A stretch of DNA of 64,000 bases from Calliopsis andreniformis (taxonomy: Eukaryota; Arthropoda; Insecta; Hymenoptera; Andrenidae), in contig NC_135069.1 in the NCBI RefSeq assembly GCF_051401765.1, forward strand, positions 11,758,501 through 11,822,500, read 5' to 3'. Numbering within the stretch: position 1 is the stretch's first letter; every line of letters starts with the position of its first letter. Positions 12,491-26,270 of this stretch are shown here, piece after piece. Under the pieces are notes generated by a model, which saw nothing but the letters and a program-made list of their open reading frames with translations, was not told the origin of the DNA and searched no databases. A program made the position numbers and the translations under genes.

Positions 12491-15400
12491 GTGTAATTAT
12501 TATTCTGAAATAATAATGCTTCTAAAATGCAAAAATGAGAAACGATACGATTAACTCGTAAAATATGAAAAATATATAAAAAATAATTCTTAACTAAATA
12601 AAATTATAATACAACCAAAAATATTTGTTAACTTACTTTTCGCACGACGGAAATTAACTTTTTAACAAGATCCACTAAGAACGAACTTCCACTGTTCGTG
12701 CCATTTCAAGGAACGCTGACAAAGTGACAATGCATTTTAAACAACTGAAAAGTGTAGTCGTATTTTTAAGAAAGGAAAATTTAAAACAGAGAATTTTTAA
12801 ATGTGCCATACTTTCCGCAGCGAGTGTAGCCTCACGCATCTTTTACAAGTGTATAGTGTATATTCTACCAGCCTGAAATTTGGAGGGAGGGGGCTATAGC
12901 CTCACGTCTCACTTTTGAATCTCTTAACAATCATCTTTGTATTAATACGGCTACATTCTAATCGCTGCCGACCACGCGCCATCGCGTGAGACTTCTACAT
13001 TCAGTCAATGGCAAGCTGCGTGACCAGCAATTTGGAAAAGTCTGTCATTTCTAAACAGCAACGAACAAAAGTGGTTCGTAAATAATCCGGTCGTTAAGGG
13101 GTTAAGGAGTCTCATTTTTTCGTATACTCAAATCAATTTCTATGCATACTTCAGAAAAAAATTATTATCGATTTAAATGTCTTTGTTCAAAAGTTACATT
13201 CAATTAAAAACCTTTTTTACAGAATTCGGTAGATTTTGCGGCAAGCATTGAAAATAGTTATCCTTTATAAAATTAAAAAATTAAAGAATATTGTAGTATC
13301 TAGTACAGTGTAGTATAGTAGCCCCTCCCCGCCCAGAGTAACACCAATGGTTGCCCAGCCTCGGGTCTCACAAAACGTTAATCCGTCTCTGCACTGTACA
13401 TTCGCTTTGGATATCCCATGAATTAATGAAGCAATCGATTGCAAATTTGCCACGCATGCAGAAGTCATTTCACTATTAACCTTGAACAACCTTCTAGAGT
13501 AAAAACAAGTAATACTTCGTCGAGGCTCGCATATAAAATTCAATACAAATATAAAATTCCGTAATAGAAACAGAAATATAGGTAGGAAGAGGGAACAAAA
13601 GAGAAAGAAAGAGATTCGCATAAGAAATCAGTGCATCGAAACGGAAGAAGATGTCCTTGGTCCTGGTTACATTAGCGTAAATGCGCAATAAAAAAAGCTC
13701 AGATACATTCCAACTTCGAGCAGCAGAAATGTTAATTACGCCATCTGGCGACGATATTATAATCATAGGCTTCCACCAAGCACTTGAAGTGAAACGCGCT
13801 GTGGAGACACCTTTTTAGCAATGCACTTCGATATGTAAAGTAAATTCGTGCAATCTGTTGAGTTCATTCTCGATATACATAAAGTGCCAGACGCTACTAT
13901 AAAAATTAACTTATGTGTGACCTCATACTTTATTATTAATTACGGTTATCTGTTTAATATCTACTTTCTGTATCAATTAGTAAATTTTTTAGTGTGTATA
14001 AGATATCTATGAACGAGGCTCCTGGTGCCGTGTGCTTCCCAACAACTTATAGCAGAGCTAAACATCGCTTACGAACTTACTATACATGTTAGAAGCAACG
14101 TGCCAACGTTTTTCTACATAGACAGACAATTGACGTTATCTATATGCAATGACAGAATTAGGCTGTGAGAAACTTTTAGACATATGTCACATAGCCGCAA
14201 GGAGAGTGATACAACTAAAAAAAATACGTTTTTCAGAGGTAGCGAAAGATTATATGTGTGTACTAAACAAAATGAATTACCAGGCAAAATAATATTCCTT
14301 GAAAAATTAAATTTTAAGAAACAATGGTAAAAACCATGTTCGTATTTTTTATTCATACCCCTTGATCATCTCTTTTCAGTATTGGATGATTTTTAACAGT
14401 TTCTAAATCACATAATACTGAATAATTTTCAATTTTTTCTGTTGCTTTCGAAATTCAGTTACTGAAATTTTCGACAATCAATAGAAAGGTGTTCGTGAAA
14501 CTTCTTCATGATTTTAATTCAAAAATCGGGTTTTTTCAATTGCGTCACGTTCGTTGAGAGCGTCCGATATGTATGCTCAGTTCTGAATGGATCTGATATA
14601 ATAAATTAAAAAGAATAAAAAAAACAGGCTTCGACAGAAACGATAATTATACATAAACGTATTTAACAGGAAATATTGAAATAATAATACAAATAACAGA
14701 TTTCAAAAATTCGTAGAATATAAACGTATTATTGACGTAGTCAATAAAGCGGGAAAAGAATTTACCTAAACTTGAGTATAGTTCGTATATTTACTATAAT
14801 GTATCTACTTACATCAGTAGAACGTCATCCACATATAAAATTAAAAATTCAACACTTTTACCTAACACGATCAGAACTAAAATGACAACAATATCTGGGA
14901 CTGTCGATGTGTCAATCAGTACTGAGTTATCAAAAACTTGAATTTAAAAGATCGAAAGAAACAGGACTAAACCATTAAAGTTAAATGTGGAATGCAGAAT
15001 TCACAATTTTTCCTGCAAGTCGTTTACGTCAGGTATAAATGATTCCAGTTCATGACTCACTCTTGCTTTTCATATAAGTAACTGATTCACAGCTCCGCTA
15101 CAGTAAACAGTTATCGACGAACTGGATTCTTTGAATTGAAATTGATCAACGCCAGCAATTAATCATATAACGAATTATCCACATTTACAAAATTTGATAT
15201 CCTTAATAACATTACAATTTTCAAATTATACAGTTAAATAATTTCCACATGACGATCACCAACCATTCGAACGAACTTTACTATTGAAATTGGTTGAATT
15301 ACGCCCAATACGGTGTTATTTCTGTGGCTGTTAAGTAAAACGACTTAGAATAATACATTTTCTAAAAATTCGAGTTAAGACCTTGATTGAGATCTAGAGT

Positions 15401-17099
15401 ACAGAATGCATCTTTTCAGAAAGAAGAAAAGGCATTGAAGGCATTAAGACATCAAGAAAACAAAAATCTATAAGATACTATTGAAATTGAGAACTTTAAA
15501 TGCTTATCAGCATTTATCTCGAGAACAAAAACATATGAATTCTAGGTCATTTTGTCTTACAACCCTTACACGTGTTTCTATTTAATTTAAATAATTAACG
15601 ATCTTCCACAGGATATTAGTTGCACGTTTAACAAAACGATCTCCCGCTACCTTCTTTTTGCATTAATTATAACTTTTTTTCAATTGTTTGCACATTGTAA
15701 GCCATATTGATTCGTTCTTTCCTGCATGAATTTAACCTTAAGCGAACAGCAATGTTCGAGAAGTTACTCTCTGATACATAAATAAATCATCGAGAACTGT
15801 GCCAACCATAGAAAATGACAAACAAATCGAATTACATTAAGGGGCAGTATAAATTCGAAGAGAGATATTTCGAAAATATTTTAACAATTTTAAGAAAAAG
15901 GTTAGAAATAATATTTTTTAACGAGGTCTAGGCCAAGTTATCGATAATTGAATTTCTTAAAAATGAATTTTGAAAATGATGTTCATGATGTTCTGTCTTA
16001 TTAGATTTATTCAGCAGTCCTATTACAATTTTTTAAATTAAAAAGCAGTTATACATTTTTTATGTAATAAAAATTAGTTAATTCTTAAAGAAATGCTCCA
16101 ATAGTTATTGCTGATCGATATTTATCAATGAACTTTATAAATACTAAAGAAAGTATACGTACACATTACGTTAAAACAATCTTCTTTGATTTAATATTTA
16201 CGAAAAGTAGATAGAAGATGTTTCTTTATTCAGATGATAATAATCAAAATATATATTTATGGTTCGAGTGTCACTATATGTAGTATCAAATAGAACTGCT
16301 GATTTGCTTGTTTTGCCCGATAAACATTTTTCAAATAGAAGACCTTGAAAAAGCACGTAACTGTTAAGTCATAAACACAAAATTGTATTCCCTTACGTAA
16401 GCCATCCAGGAGTAAAAATTACTCACCGTTATTGTACGAAAATGCTTAAAAATGGAGCGTTTCATACACAAAATATTTTCAAGTGCTACGTTGTGAAAAT
16501 TCTCAAATAAAAAGGCATCAGAAATATGAAACCAGTATACGTACACAAAAAATGAAAAAAGTAATGAAATAAAATTTGTCACCAATACCGACTACTTACA
16601 CATCGAGCTAGATTACGTCATATTCAATGCACGAGATATGACACTCGGCAAGTAAGGACAAAGAAGAAAACAAACACGAAGTCAGAAGTATTACATTAGA
16701 GCATGTAACTGGTCAAACCAATGAGAACATATCAAATGCAGTGCTACGTATAGTCTTCATATATACGTAGGCGTAGGCTTTACACATTTAACTATCTTCA
16801 CATGTCTACTCTCCAAATACTCCGTTATCCAAACCCTATATTATTCGAATACGTTTTGCAACTAAACACTTCAATGTAAAGCGGTTCATATACAACACCA
16901 TTTACTGCAGAAATCACACGTCACGATCACAGCACAATATAGTATAATTATATAAAAACATAATAACTTGAATGTAATGATGACGATATAGTCAAAAATT
17001 TTGAAGCATCTGAAGCTTTAGGATTAGAGTGAGATGGTACGAGACACATAGGGGATATAGTTTTACTAAATTAAGTTTACTAAATAGGTTGTGTGTTTA

Positions 17100-17312
17100 A
17101 GAAGGCTAAGAAAATTTGCAACATATAAATCGTTAACCAAATCAAGTTTAAATTGATTACCTGTCATTGTCAGTTATCATATAAATATAATATTTAAATA
17201 AATGAAAATCGACATGAAGAAAGTATGTGTTGTATTATCTAAAAATTCCCTTATCTCAACACCTATGTCTCTCTATTGTTCCAAATAATAAAAATTCTAC
17301 TATACAATTTCG
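17100..17312 (-). mobile_element. pogo/Tigger-like transposon end, copy 2
   Basis: This aligns to 6860-7065 with shared AACCAAATCAAGTTT and AAGTATGTGTTGTATTATC blocks and a TTCTACTATA end, but is more diverged at the terminus. It has the same orientation as copy 1 and no ORF. Confidence 0.55.
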
Positions 17313-19551
17313 ATCAAAAGCAGTATTGACGCTTAAACAAAAGATGTCTATAAACTAACGGGCATGAAAAACAAAAGATAGGAAAAAGAAAAGAGAAGAA
17401 CTGTGGAAGAGAGAGATTTGATAATAATAAAAAAGAAAAATAATTGTGAAAGAGAGAAATTAGATAAGAATAATAATAATAGAAATCAAACAGAGAGATA
17501 AGACTAAATGAAAATAAACAGTCAAAAATGTCGTAATAGAAACTACATTAATCAATCATATTCTTAATATTTTGAAAGCTATATCAATCCCACCTTAATC
17601 TACATTTTTAAGAATGTAGAAGAATGTTATCTAGTCTAGAAATTTCGATAATGGACATTCAATAATCCAATCCTAAGAATTCACTCCTTTAAAATCACTT
17701 TAAGTCGAATTTTAATACAGTTTATCTATTATGTACTGTTTATCTTTATGTACTGTTGTTTGTTTTTCTTATTATTCTGTATTTTTCACCTTACACTGTA
17801 TTTCTCCTACTTATATATTTTAATATGTGAATCAAAGGATTATGTTATATCTCGTTAATAAATAAATAAATTCATAATACATATAAAGTTTCAATCGTGA
17901 AAAATTATCGAAACCACGTACATAACTATCTTGCATTACTTACGTTGAAAGATTTCTGTACGGTTCTTCATTACTAACGGTAATTAAATCACAGTGATGA
18001 TTTACATCTGACGTCATCACAACGTAATTTTTTGCTAATATAGTTATGAAAATGCAGAGTTTCAAAGAATTGAGATTACAACGATAATCTCTTCAATGGT
18101 ACGATTTGTTTATACTGATCGAGCTCGCGAGAATTGCGAATCCAAAAATATACATACTGCGAAATCGTAACATGGGTAAACTATCGAGTCAAATAACCCG
18201 CGTCGTTCTCAGCTTGAATCGTTCGGTGCACGTGCACTGTATGTACCGAAAGAACTCGACACGAAGGTGCGCACGCACACGCAACAGGCACAGGTGGTTC
18301 AGGGAATTCCACTTATATCTTATTGCTCTTTGACAGAGACATAAATAATCGGTCAATTGTAACACGTTTTTGGTCCATAAACGATCATAACGAACGTTAT
18401 GACACAAGATTTTCTGTAATCTGATGGATATTATACATGCATCAGAACGTTCTAGCAATAAATTTTAATGATAGATATAAAACTGGCACGATAATTAATC
18501 AGCCAACGACTGATAACTTAAATTGAACTTCTCATAAGAAGTCTATATGGAATTAATTGATTAATTTTGTTGTCACTGAAAATTCATAAATAATCTCTAT
18601 GAATTACATTTTCTACTTATGCAAACTTTTAAACCAATTTCCTTCCAAAATGCAGAAAGCAGTATATTTATATCTTGTTAACACATCTACACTAGTTTAT
18701 GGGGATATTATACAAACAGTTTGATACTATGCATCACAGGAAATGACGAACTGAATGGTGAGAAAACTAAAATCTAAAATGAAGAGGGTCCTAAGTTTCT
18801 ATCAGATATTAACTGCTGAAGTCAAGTATTTTCCATAAAAATGACGAAGTAAACATAGTTTAGCATATAATAGGAAAGAATCAATGTTCACCGAAAGTGC
18901 TGAAACGGTGATGGAATTGTCGCTTCGTCATGCATTTATTGCGTTACCAAATTCATTACGAACGTAGAGTTGATCAGTATGCTTGTGTCTCCAACTTACT
19001 CATTAACAACAGCAAAGGTCAAATGATTTTTCCAACGATCATAAACGATTTTATTTGGGTTATCAGAATTCATATATAGAATATAATTGTTTACTGAGAG
19101 CTATAATTTAACTACTTTTTACTTCTTAAAATACGATTCAAATCGTTATGTCCTTAATTTACTGTAGTATCGATATAATTAAAAAAATAGTCATTTTTGA
19201 ATTATTAATATAAAAACCTTGCTCGAAATTAAAGTGTTACCACATTTCTTGAAATATTCTGATTTTTGAGTTATGTCATTGTTGTAACAAATCAGCGATA
19301 TGTAAAAGTATATGATCGGTTGCACTTTGTTCGATACTGGTCAATGATTATTGTTTTTCGAAAGAACATCTCTATCAAAATCAATGAAATCGTCAGCTTT
19401 TTCTATTCTTAACTATACTCTATATTAAATCATTGTTGATAAAATACACATAAGAATGCATATATTCTTTACACTTCGTAGAAGGAACAGTTCTAACTGC
19501 AATCTATAAACTTCATATATGCATAATACAACTTCAATCTATACGTTTTAT
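17313..19551. other. AT-rich region without recognisable gene
   Basis: Nothing coding is supported. A CRE-like palindrome TGACGTCATCAC is at 18009-18020, and the following 18,100-18,330 is GC-richer than the rest, which could be an untranslated exon or promoter. No splice-linked coding exon was seen. Confidence 0.35.
18009..18016. promoter_or_regulatory. CRE-like TGACGTCA palindrome
   Basis: This is a perfect 8-bp CREB/ATF site. The extended 12-mer TGACGTCATCAC recurs exactly at 24765-24776. Both lie next to GC-richer DNA. Function is inferred from the motif only. Confidence 0.35.
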
Positions 19552-19865
19552 ATGTACACTGCTCTTCAAAAATTCGAAACATCCTTCATAGTTCGGCGAA
19601 ACAAACCCTTCCTAACGAATGTAGGTGTTCTATAAGTTTACCTTTTATGATGTAGATATTTTATAAGATTACCTATTAAGCTTACCTACTCAACTAACAT
19701 ACCCGAATACAATTTAAAATTGTAATTGAAATTCTCTTACGAATATTCCTTGAAAAAAACAATCAGTTTACATAATGTACTGTCTCTTAAGAAAGAAAGG
19801 TATCATGTTCTGCAATTTCACTGTAAAATTCGATTTTTGCCGTGAATTATTTCATTGACTTAAAC
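19552..19865 (-). repeat. Dispersed repeat R2, copy 2
   Basis: This is the inverted copy of 8565-8845. Its outer end is TGTACACTGCTCTTCAAAAA. Similarity runs through GAAATTGCAGAACA-like and CAATTACAATTTT-like blocks. It is non-coding. Confidence 0.65.
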
Positions 19866-20939
19866 TTCATAATACTGTGTAAACAATTAAAAAAGAAAAT
19901 TCTTTCGTGAAAAGACATTTTCATAAAAATCTAACCCTCCCTCTCCCAACTAATTATAATTCTAACTTTTATTTTCAATTACTAATTTCAATAATTCAAC
20001 GAATATTTTCAGTACTACATTACTTTATCGTATTACAATAATTATTATAATATTAACATATACTTTATGTATTAATGTATCATTTCACCCAGTTATACGC
20101 CAATTTTTTTTCTTGACAAATTTCGAAGCCTATAAACTGTAAATGACCTCTTATACGACCAGCAAAACACGTTCACATTAAATTCACTTACGGACTGAAC
20201 TTGAAACTTAAAACAACTACAATGCTGAAGCATGAGACGATAATCTTTAATCATTATCACTGTGTTTGGTACTAGGATATGCCTTTTCCGTAATTCGACG
20301 AACAAAATACTGTGGAATTTCAAACTTCGAACACAATCCGTACCTGGGCTCGACTTTCAATTTGTTTGATTTTCGACTGAAATTTTCCCATTTGAAATAA
20401 TGTAAATTGAATTAATTCGCTCCAGACTTCCAAAATTGACACAATACGAAACATTTTAAGTACCTATTTCAAAAGATCATATTATTAATAAATATGTTCA
20501 ATAATTAAATGTTTTTACTTGTAATAACACATACATAAAACATATTGTATAATAATTAATCAATTTATAGTTTTAGTCTGGAAGACACTAATAGTGGATT
20601 GTAATTCATTAATGTTTTATAATTATTATTATTTCCACTACTCAAAGAAACGTGTAATTGTTCGACTTACACACCAAATTTTCCAAATATTTTTTGTTCG
20701 AATTTCAAATTGTTTGAACATTAAAGCGTTCGAACTTTGAGATTCCATTGTAATATAATATTAAAGTAGGTAAATAGAAATTTAGCCCCTTACTAGCCCC
20801 ACTCACGTTATTCGAGGGTCAATTGTATTATTACCTATTAATGTAATATTGTAAGCAAGCAATTATATGTTATAAGCAAGTAAATAATTCATTTAAACAG
20901 GATATTGAAATTAATGTATATACAGTAGTTTATTTGAAA

Positions 20940-21360
20940 TTATATTGTCATAGATATTAAACAAGGGTCATTTCACGAAAAACCGGACGCTTTTTTAAGA
21001 TTTTGGATTTTATTGAAATTTAAATATGCTATAGTTTTTAGCGATATTTAAACGAATGCCGAAGAATTTTTCAAAATTTTGGGTATCCCGGAGATTCAGC
21101 TATTTAAAATATGGTGCTTTTTTAAAAAAATTATAACTCTTGAATTAGCAAATTCATGAGAACGAGCTTTTACATGAAAATATAGTCCTACTTGCCATCT
21201 CCATGCACAAATTTTTAGAAATAGTGTCATATGAAAACTGACTGAAGCTAACGCTGTATCGTCCGCGATACTAGCTGCCAGGCGGCTATACCTGCCATTG
21301 TTATAAGTAGAGGATATGGAACTGCTGCCAGGTATAATACGGTTAATAGATATTTAAAAC
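20940..21360. repeat. Possible DNA-transposon fragment
   Basis: A stretch starting AAGGGTCATTTCACGAAAAA has composition unlike its surroundings and includes a GC-richer tail at 21,240-21,350. I recognise the style of a non-autonomous transposon, but no inverted partner or target duplication was found. Confidence 0.25.
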
Positions 21361-22928
21361 TCAATCTTACTCAGTGGCACTTATTGAACAGAATTTAAAA
21401 CTAATTTTTGCAACGTTAATCATTGCCTCAACAAAAACTTTCTGTAGTGTTGTTACTTAATTTAATAGCCTTTGCAATCTAACTCCAATTATAAAATGTT
21501 TTAAAGACCTAGTACCATCACATGCAGTTTGCCATGTGAAATTGCAACGAAATATAGCTCTGCCTTGTCTTTAAAATTTTTAAAATGAAAGCTGAGATTT
21601 AGGAAATTATTTTTTTTTATATTGCAAAGAAGCCCCATTAGAGAAGTACTAGGAAGAAACACAAAATGTTATGCAAAGAAATTAAATTAATTTGAAACGC
21701 ATCACAATTCTATGTTGTGCATTGGTGCAATTTTCATTTGTTAATGTACTTTTATACTTTTTAGTGCACTAGTTAATATAAAATATGTACCTTTTGTACT
21801 ATATTATTAGAAAGTAATATTCAGAAACATCTAGCCTAATATCTAAACTATCTAGACTAATATCTAGATATTAGTCGATTTACTTATTCTTTCTTGCTTG
21901 TATAGTCCTGTTTACTTTTACTCAAATTTATTCATATTTCTCAATATTAATGATCTTTGTGTATTGTTAAATATAAAATATCTTACACTCCAAAATCAGA
22001 CAGGATGCATCTTTTAAGAGTTCTGCGATTATAAATTCTTATTATAAGAAGTAAATATAAATATAAAATTCACTATATTAGTGTTTACAGATGGACTAAT
22101 CTCAATTCAATTACACTGAACACCAAACTCAAAACCAGGTGAATTACACAATATCTTATAAGTTAACAATACATAGTTCAGCATAATTTTTATTCCAAAA
22201 GAATTTCTCATAGAGGATAATTTATATTAACTAGTATACCCAAAAATGTGATCTCTACTAAAAAAATTATGAAATATTTAAAATCGCTTAAGTTTAATCG
22301 ATGACACTCTTTATGTTTATAACTGACTTAAAAACTTAATTCTAATTAATCAATTCTACAAAATATTCTATACATATCTCCGAAACTCGTAAGGTTATCT
22401 TTGGAATATATGAAAGATATGGATTAAATGAAGTAGGTTGATATCCAATTCAGTGAACCTTAACTCTTCATATATCATACAAAGTAGCATTGTCTATCAT
22501 CAATATTTGCAACTTATGTAATATACCTAATACAAATCTAAAAAAGTTTGAAATCTTGATATATGGTGTTTTGAAATGTATCAATATTCAAATTTTACGA
22601 AACAATGCCATGATATTCTAAATTATTCCAAATATGCAAGTATGATGTTATATTCACATTTGATGAAGAATGTAACTATTTTAATTAGTTTTAGTATTCT
22701 ATAGAGTGCATCAAGAAAATGCTGCTCCATGTTAAGACAAAATTATATCAAACAATTATCACATGAACAGAAGACGACTAATTTTAATATGTTAATAATC
22801 TTAACATATTTGTTTACATTTTCGAATGATATAACGTAATGACAAGCATTGATATAAAGCTATTACGTTAAAAAAAGTACAAACTAAAAGACACGGCGCC
22901 GATAGCTACAGATCAAATATCACCATAC

Positions 22929-22981
22929 CTTGTTAAAGCACTGGGTAATTCGACCTTGACAGGTAATCTTAACTTGTGCAT
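22929..22981 (-). CDS. Candidate first coding exon, unidentified gene
   Basis: On the minus strand ATG (22981-22979, preceded by AATAAA) opens 17 codons reading MHKLRLPVKVELPSALT, then AG and a good donor, GTATGG, at 22928. Codon content is unlike the AT-rich background. The DNA just upstream on that strand (23,000-23,600) is GC-richer, as insect promoters and leaders often are. I do not recognise the peptide and found no second exon at lower coordinates, so this is a lead only. Confidence 0.3.
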
Positions 22982-22999
22982 TTTATTTCTACATACACG

Positions 23000-24850
23000 C
23001 ACTACTTGTATTTCTTCAGTTTTTCACTACTCGGTACGAGCTAAAGAAGCGTGCAATTTACGGCAGACAGTTGTAATAAAAACATAACCAACAAATGTAG
23101 ACCCGACTTTCCATTCGGACAATGTACTCCACGAGTGAGCAACAGGAAGGCAACAAAACACATTTATCAAACAACACGTAAACTAACCAACAATACTTCA
23201 AAGGGGAGGATTTCTAGCGAAAGACTTTTACATGGACACTTGACGGCTAACACTCCTTTCTGGCCCACACTTTCAGCGATGATTGAAAACTAAATATACG
23301 ACGGGAACTCATATCACGATCACTTTATCATTTCGGTTTGGATGATTAGCCGTTCGATGCTATTCGTTGCACTCACTATCCACACTATTCACGAAACCTT
23401 TTACTAAGATCCACTGTATCGCACGGTCCCAGAAAACTGACACTTAAACAAAAAAGAGAGAGAGAATGAAATTGAAGATGGCGTCAACTGAAGAGACAGA
23501 AACGGGAAGAACGAGAAAAACGGAGCAAGTTGAGACACCCGAGCATTGTGAATCATCGCCACACTTTCCTCACATGCGAACTACTCGATTCTTTAAAGCG
23601 ATACACGCATAACGGTGATTGTACAGCCACTTGAAGTTCGTTACTGACAGCTATTAACTTTCGATAGTATCGATTATTTTTCAGCGGTAATTTTAAATAT
23701 TACATGAAAATTTTCATTGAAATTCTATAGTTTCTTTAACTATCAACACAGTAATGAATATCCTTATGTGTTGATAAATTGTCATTTACGTGTCAATTTA
23801 ACTACCTGATAAAACACTATCATTTCAAACTATTAATTTCACATATTAATTTTAAAATAAATATTATTCGAGGATATGATTGTCATAACTAAATATACAT
23901 ATTTTCAAGCTAAAGAATATTGATCAACTAAGATCTCTATAAATTTGAAATAAATGGTTCACTTATAGAGAATTTATGTAAAATTATAAAAAAAAAAAAA
24001 TTTCACCGAAATATGTATTACCAAAAGAAGCTCAATATTTTAGATGAATACTAAACTCATAAGAAACTTGCTGAAGATGCGCGATCATTTGCTTACCTAA
24101 GCAATGCTTTCCTCCAGCAGTAATCCGTTTCGATTACCAGTAACTGCAATTTCATCATATATATCGACGTTGTTCAAAGCATAGAAGTTCGATGAATACG
24201 GTCGCTAGTGTTCGTTGGAACACAAATAAAAAATTTGTTCAATTCTGTGACCTGTGCATACGCGTAGATTTTCACTGTTTGGGGCGCGACTCGGGAACGA
24301 CCTATTTCACGGTTATCGATCAATCGAAAATAAATGTTTCTACGAGTAAACATAGACGAACGAAAAATGATAAAGTAAATCACAATGTAAGTGTCCGAAA
24401 ATCTCTTCTTTATCTTAGAAACTGTTGTATATTATTCGAAATTTTAATTGCGATACACTCACTGCGCACCAAAATATATTGTAACGAAGTATTCGCGTCT
24501 CGTTACTTCTTGTTAAATTTTTCTACGGTTCTTTGGCTGTTTAACTTTTCTGGAAAAGTGTTCCATGGATAAATGCCACGCCTGCATCTCGTCTCGTCTC
24601 GTCACAGTGAAAGCCGAGCTGTGATTAGAAGAATAACGAAGCTTTCGTCGAATATCTCTACTGGAAAGCTCAAGAGCGCAGCACAGGAGGTCATAATGAA
24701 AAGCGCAAGCGCCCCTTCATAGATCGCGCTGCGCTCATGGATGGATTGGGTGGATGGTTACCAGTGACGTCATCACGAAAGGAAGATTCATTCACGAATG
24801 TTCCACGCCTCCACGTTTCTAAGGTCAAGGACCTTCCCTTGAAAATGACC
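23000..24850. promoter_or_regulatory. GC-richer putative promoter/leader region
   Basis: This is the only long GC-rich patch in the first 28 kb. It holds AAGATGGCG near 23476, opening a 42-codon ORF of unknown identity. It also has a CRE palindrome at 24765-24772 and an imperfect inverted nuclear-receptor site at 24822-24834. Open frames on both strands show no family motifs. It may be the 5' end of a gene with very long introns, possibly the minus-strand exon at 22,929-22,981. Inference only. Confidence 0.35.
24822..24834. promoter_or_regulatory. Ecdysone-response-like IR-1 site
   Basis: AGGTCAAGGACCT matches the IR-1 ecdysone receptor consensus (RGKTCANTGAMCY) with one mismatch. It sits 50 bp from a CRE palindrome. 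This is motif evidence only. Confidence 0.25.
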
Positions 24851-25268
24851 ATTTATGCAGAGTAAATATTGTTTCTTAACAATATTTTTCAATGTTATAA
24901 TATGTGTATAAGCACTTGCTTTAGAAAAAGAAAACCGAACAAATTTTAAACATAATTGATCAGAAAAGAAGATAAAAATACGCTTCCAGTAAACGCAAAA
25001 AATCTATGTTACATAACACAGAAGTCGAAAGTTATCTAACTTTTTTTAAAGAAATTTTACATAAAAATGACAACTTTCGTGACATGTCACAGCAAAATGT
25101 AAATATTTGTTAACGTAGATGTAACAAGTTTTTAAATGTGCGCGATAGAACAATAACATAAGATAAATATAACTCATGTGACATGTCATGGCAAAATAAT
25201 ACGGATATAACTGTAATTATTAACTTGAATATTCGTCACTCTCTTACATGAGAGCTATTAAATAAAAA

Positions 25269-25295
25269 AGAAAGAGAGAGAGAGAGAGAGAAAGA
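25269..25295. repeat. (GA)n microsatellite
   Basis: An AG/GA tract of about 26 bp. Confidence 0.8.
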
Positions 25296-25360
25296 ATCTC
25301 CATAGCAAGTAGAATCATTTGAGTTTTGAGTTGACCAGAGCTTGTACACGTATAAGGTGA

Positions 25361-25755
25361 TCATTTTATCTGGAAACCTTCGAAACTGCTGCCCCCGTCG
25401 GCCAGAAGTGGAAATACTAATCTTCGTTCTAGATACCTCATAAACACTGATTGTAGCCTATTATGGAGCTGTCAATTCTGTAACCTAAACAAATGCGAAT
25501 GAATCGATGTTTTCTTAATAATTACTTGCATCGTCAGCGTACAAAACTTTTAGTTGTAAAATGAGTGAAGACAGCCTTTTGGTTTCTAGCTGTAGGTGAA
25601 CAAGCGAATGAAACCTTATGTCAAGAATATTGGAGAACATAATTTCTCATGGATTTTCATTTTTATTAAAAAATGTATTAACTGAAGAACAACACAATTC
25701 TGTGGCTGTTCTACTGTAACTAGTTTAATAAATTATAATCGATCCATGAGTAGTC
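25361..25755 (+). repeat. Repeat X, copy 1 (left arm)
   Basis: It begins TCATTTTATCTGGAAACC and matches the reverse complement of 26323-27122. Relative to copy 2 it lacks about 400 bp in the middle. After the deletion it carries the same coding remnant as copy 2 (SEDSLLVSS... ISHGFSFLLKNVLTEEQH), here broken by stops. With copy 2 it makes a large inverted repeat separated by about 570 bp. Confidence 0.75.
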
Positions 25756-26270
25756 CACGCTTCGCTTGAGACAACTGTTCACATAGATACACCTGCCTGT
25801 GTGTGGATGTTGAAAAGCGTGCCAACTAGCCACGTTTCAAACAGGGTTATGAATTGGCAGGGGTGCGGAGAAGAGTAGCATGTTGTCTCACGCTTAACAG
25901 ACTAGCTCGAGTTTGCTCCTATGCATGGCTGAAGGCCCAGACCCCTTCGAGTTCTAGATCCCACTAACTCTCTTCAATTTGCACCTCTTTGTTTCCGTGT
26001 ACGGATGTGAGTACTACTTGTGTTGTAGAAAAAAACCTAGAAAGCATTGTCTCTAGTTGTTTTGAGAGAACTTCTTCTAAGAAATGAATAGTAGGTTACT
26101 ACTTTTACCCGTTATTTGGCCGAGGACTGCAAGGGAAAAGCCAGAATGGAAGGAAAAAATGTGTACGAGGCAAGAGTAGGACTGTGTAGTCAGTGTCAGA
26201 GTTAGAATCGAAATTTGGAAGTATGTGTCGTCCTGTCCTGAACATGGTACCTTGAGGTTGCTCCTACTTC

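Larger units (their letters stand above)
8850..17099. other. Gene-poor AT-rich region
   Basis: No coding exon can be supported on either strand. The few open frames of 60-118 codons lack recognisable motifs and look like chance frames in AT-rich DNA. Visible structures are a small MITE at 11807-11966, a short imperfect tandem duplication at about 12429-12490, and GC-richer islands near 12880-13090 and 13320-13480 that may be old transposon fragments. The region could be intron or upstream DNA of an unseen gene. Confidence 0.4.

Noticed and set aside
13265..13766. Overlapping minus-strand ORFs of 90-118 codons
   Set aside because: Low-complexity hydrophobic reading of AT-rich DNA; no motif, and no splice logic connects them.
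23051..23293. 80-codon plus-strand ORF in the GC-richer patch
   Set aside because: No family motif, no splice partners; composition fits a leader or promoter region.
24192..24572. 126-codon plus-strand ORF
   Set aside because: No recognisable domain, and a competing frame exists on the other strand; likely chance in a GC-richer region.
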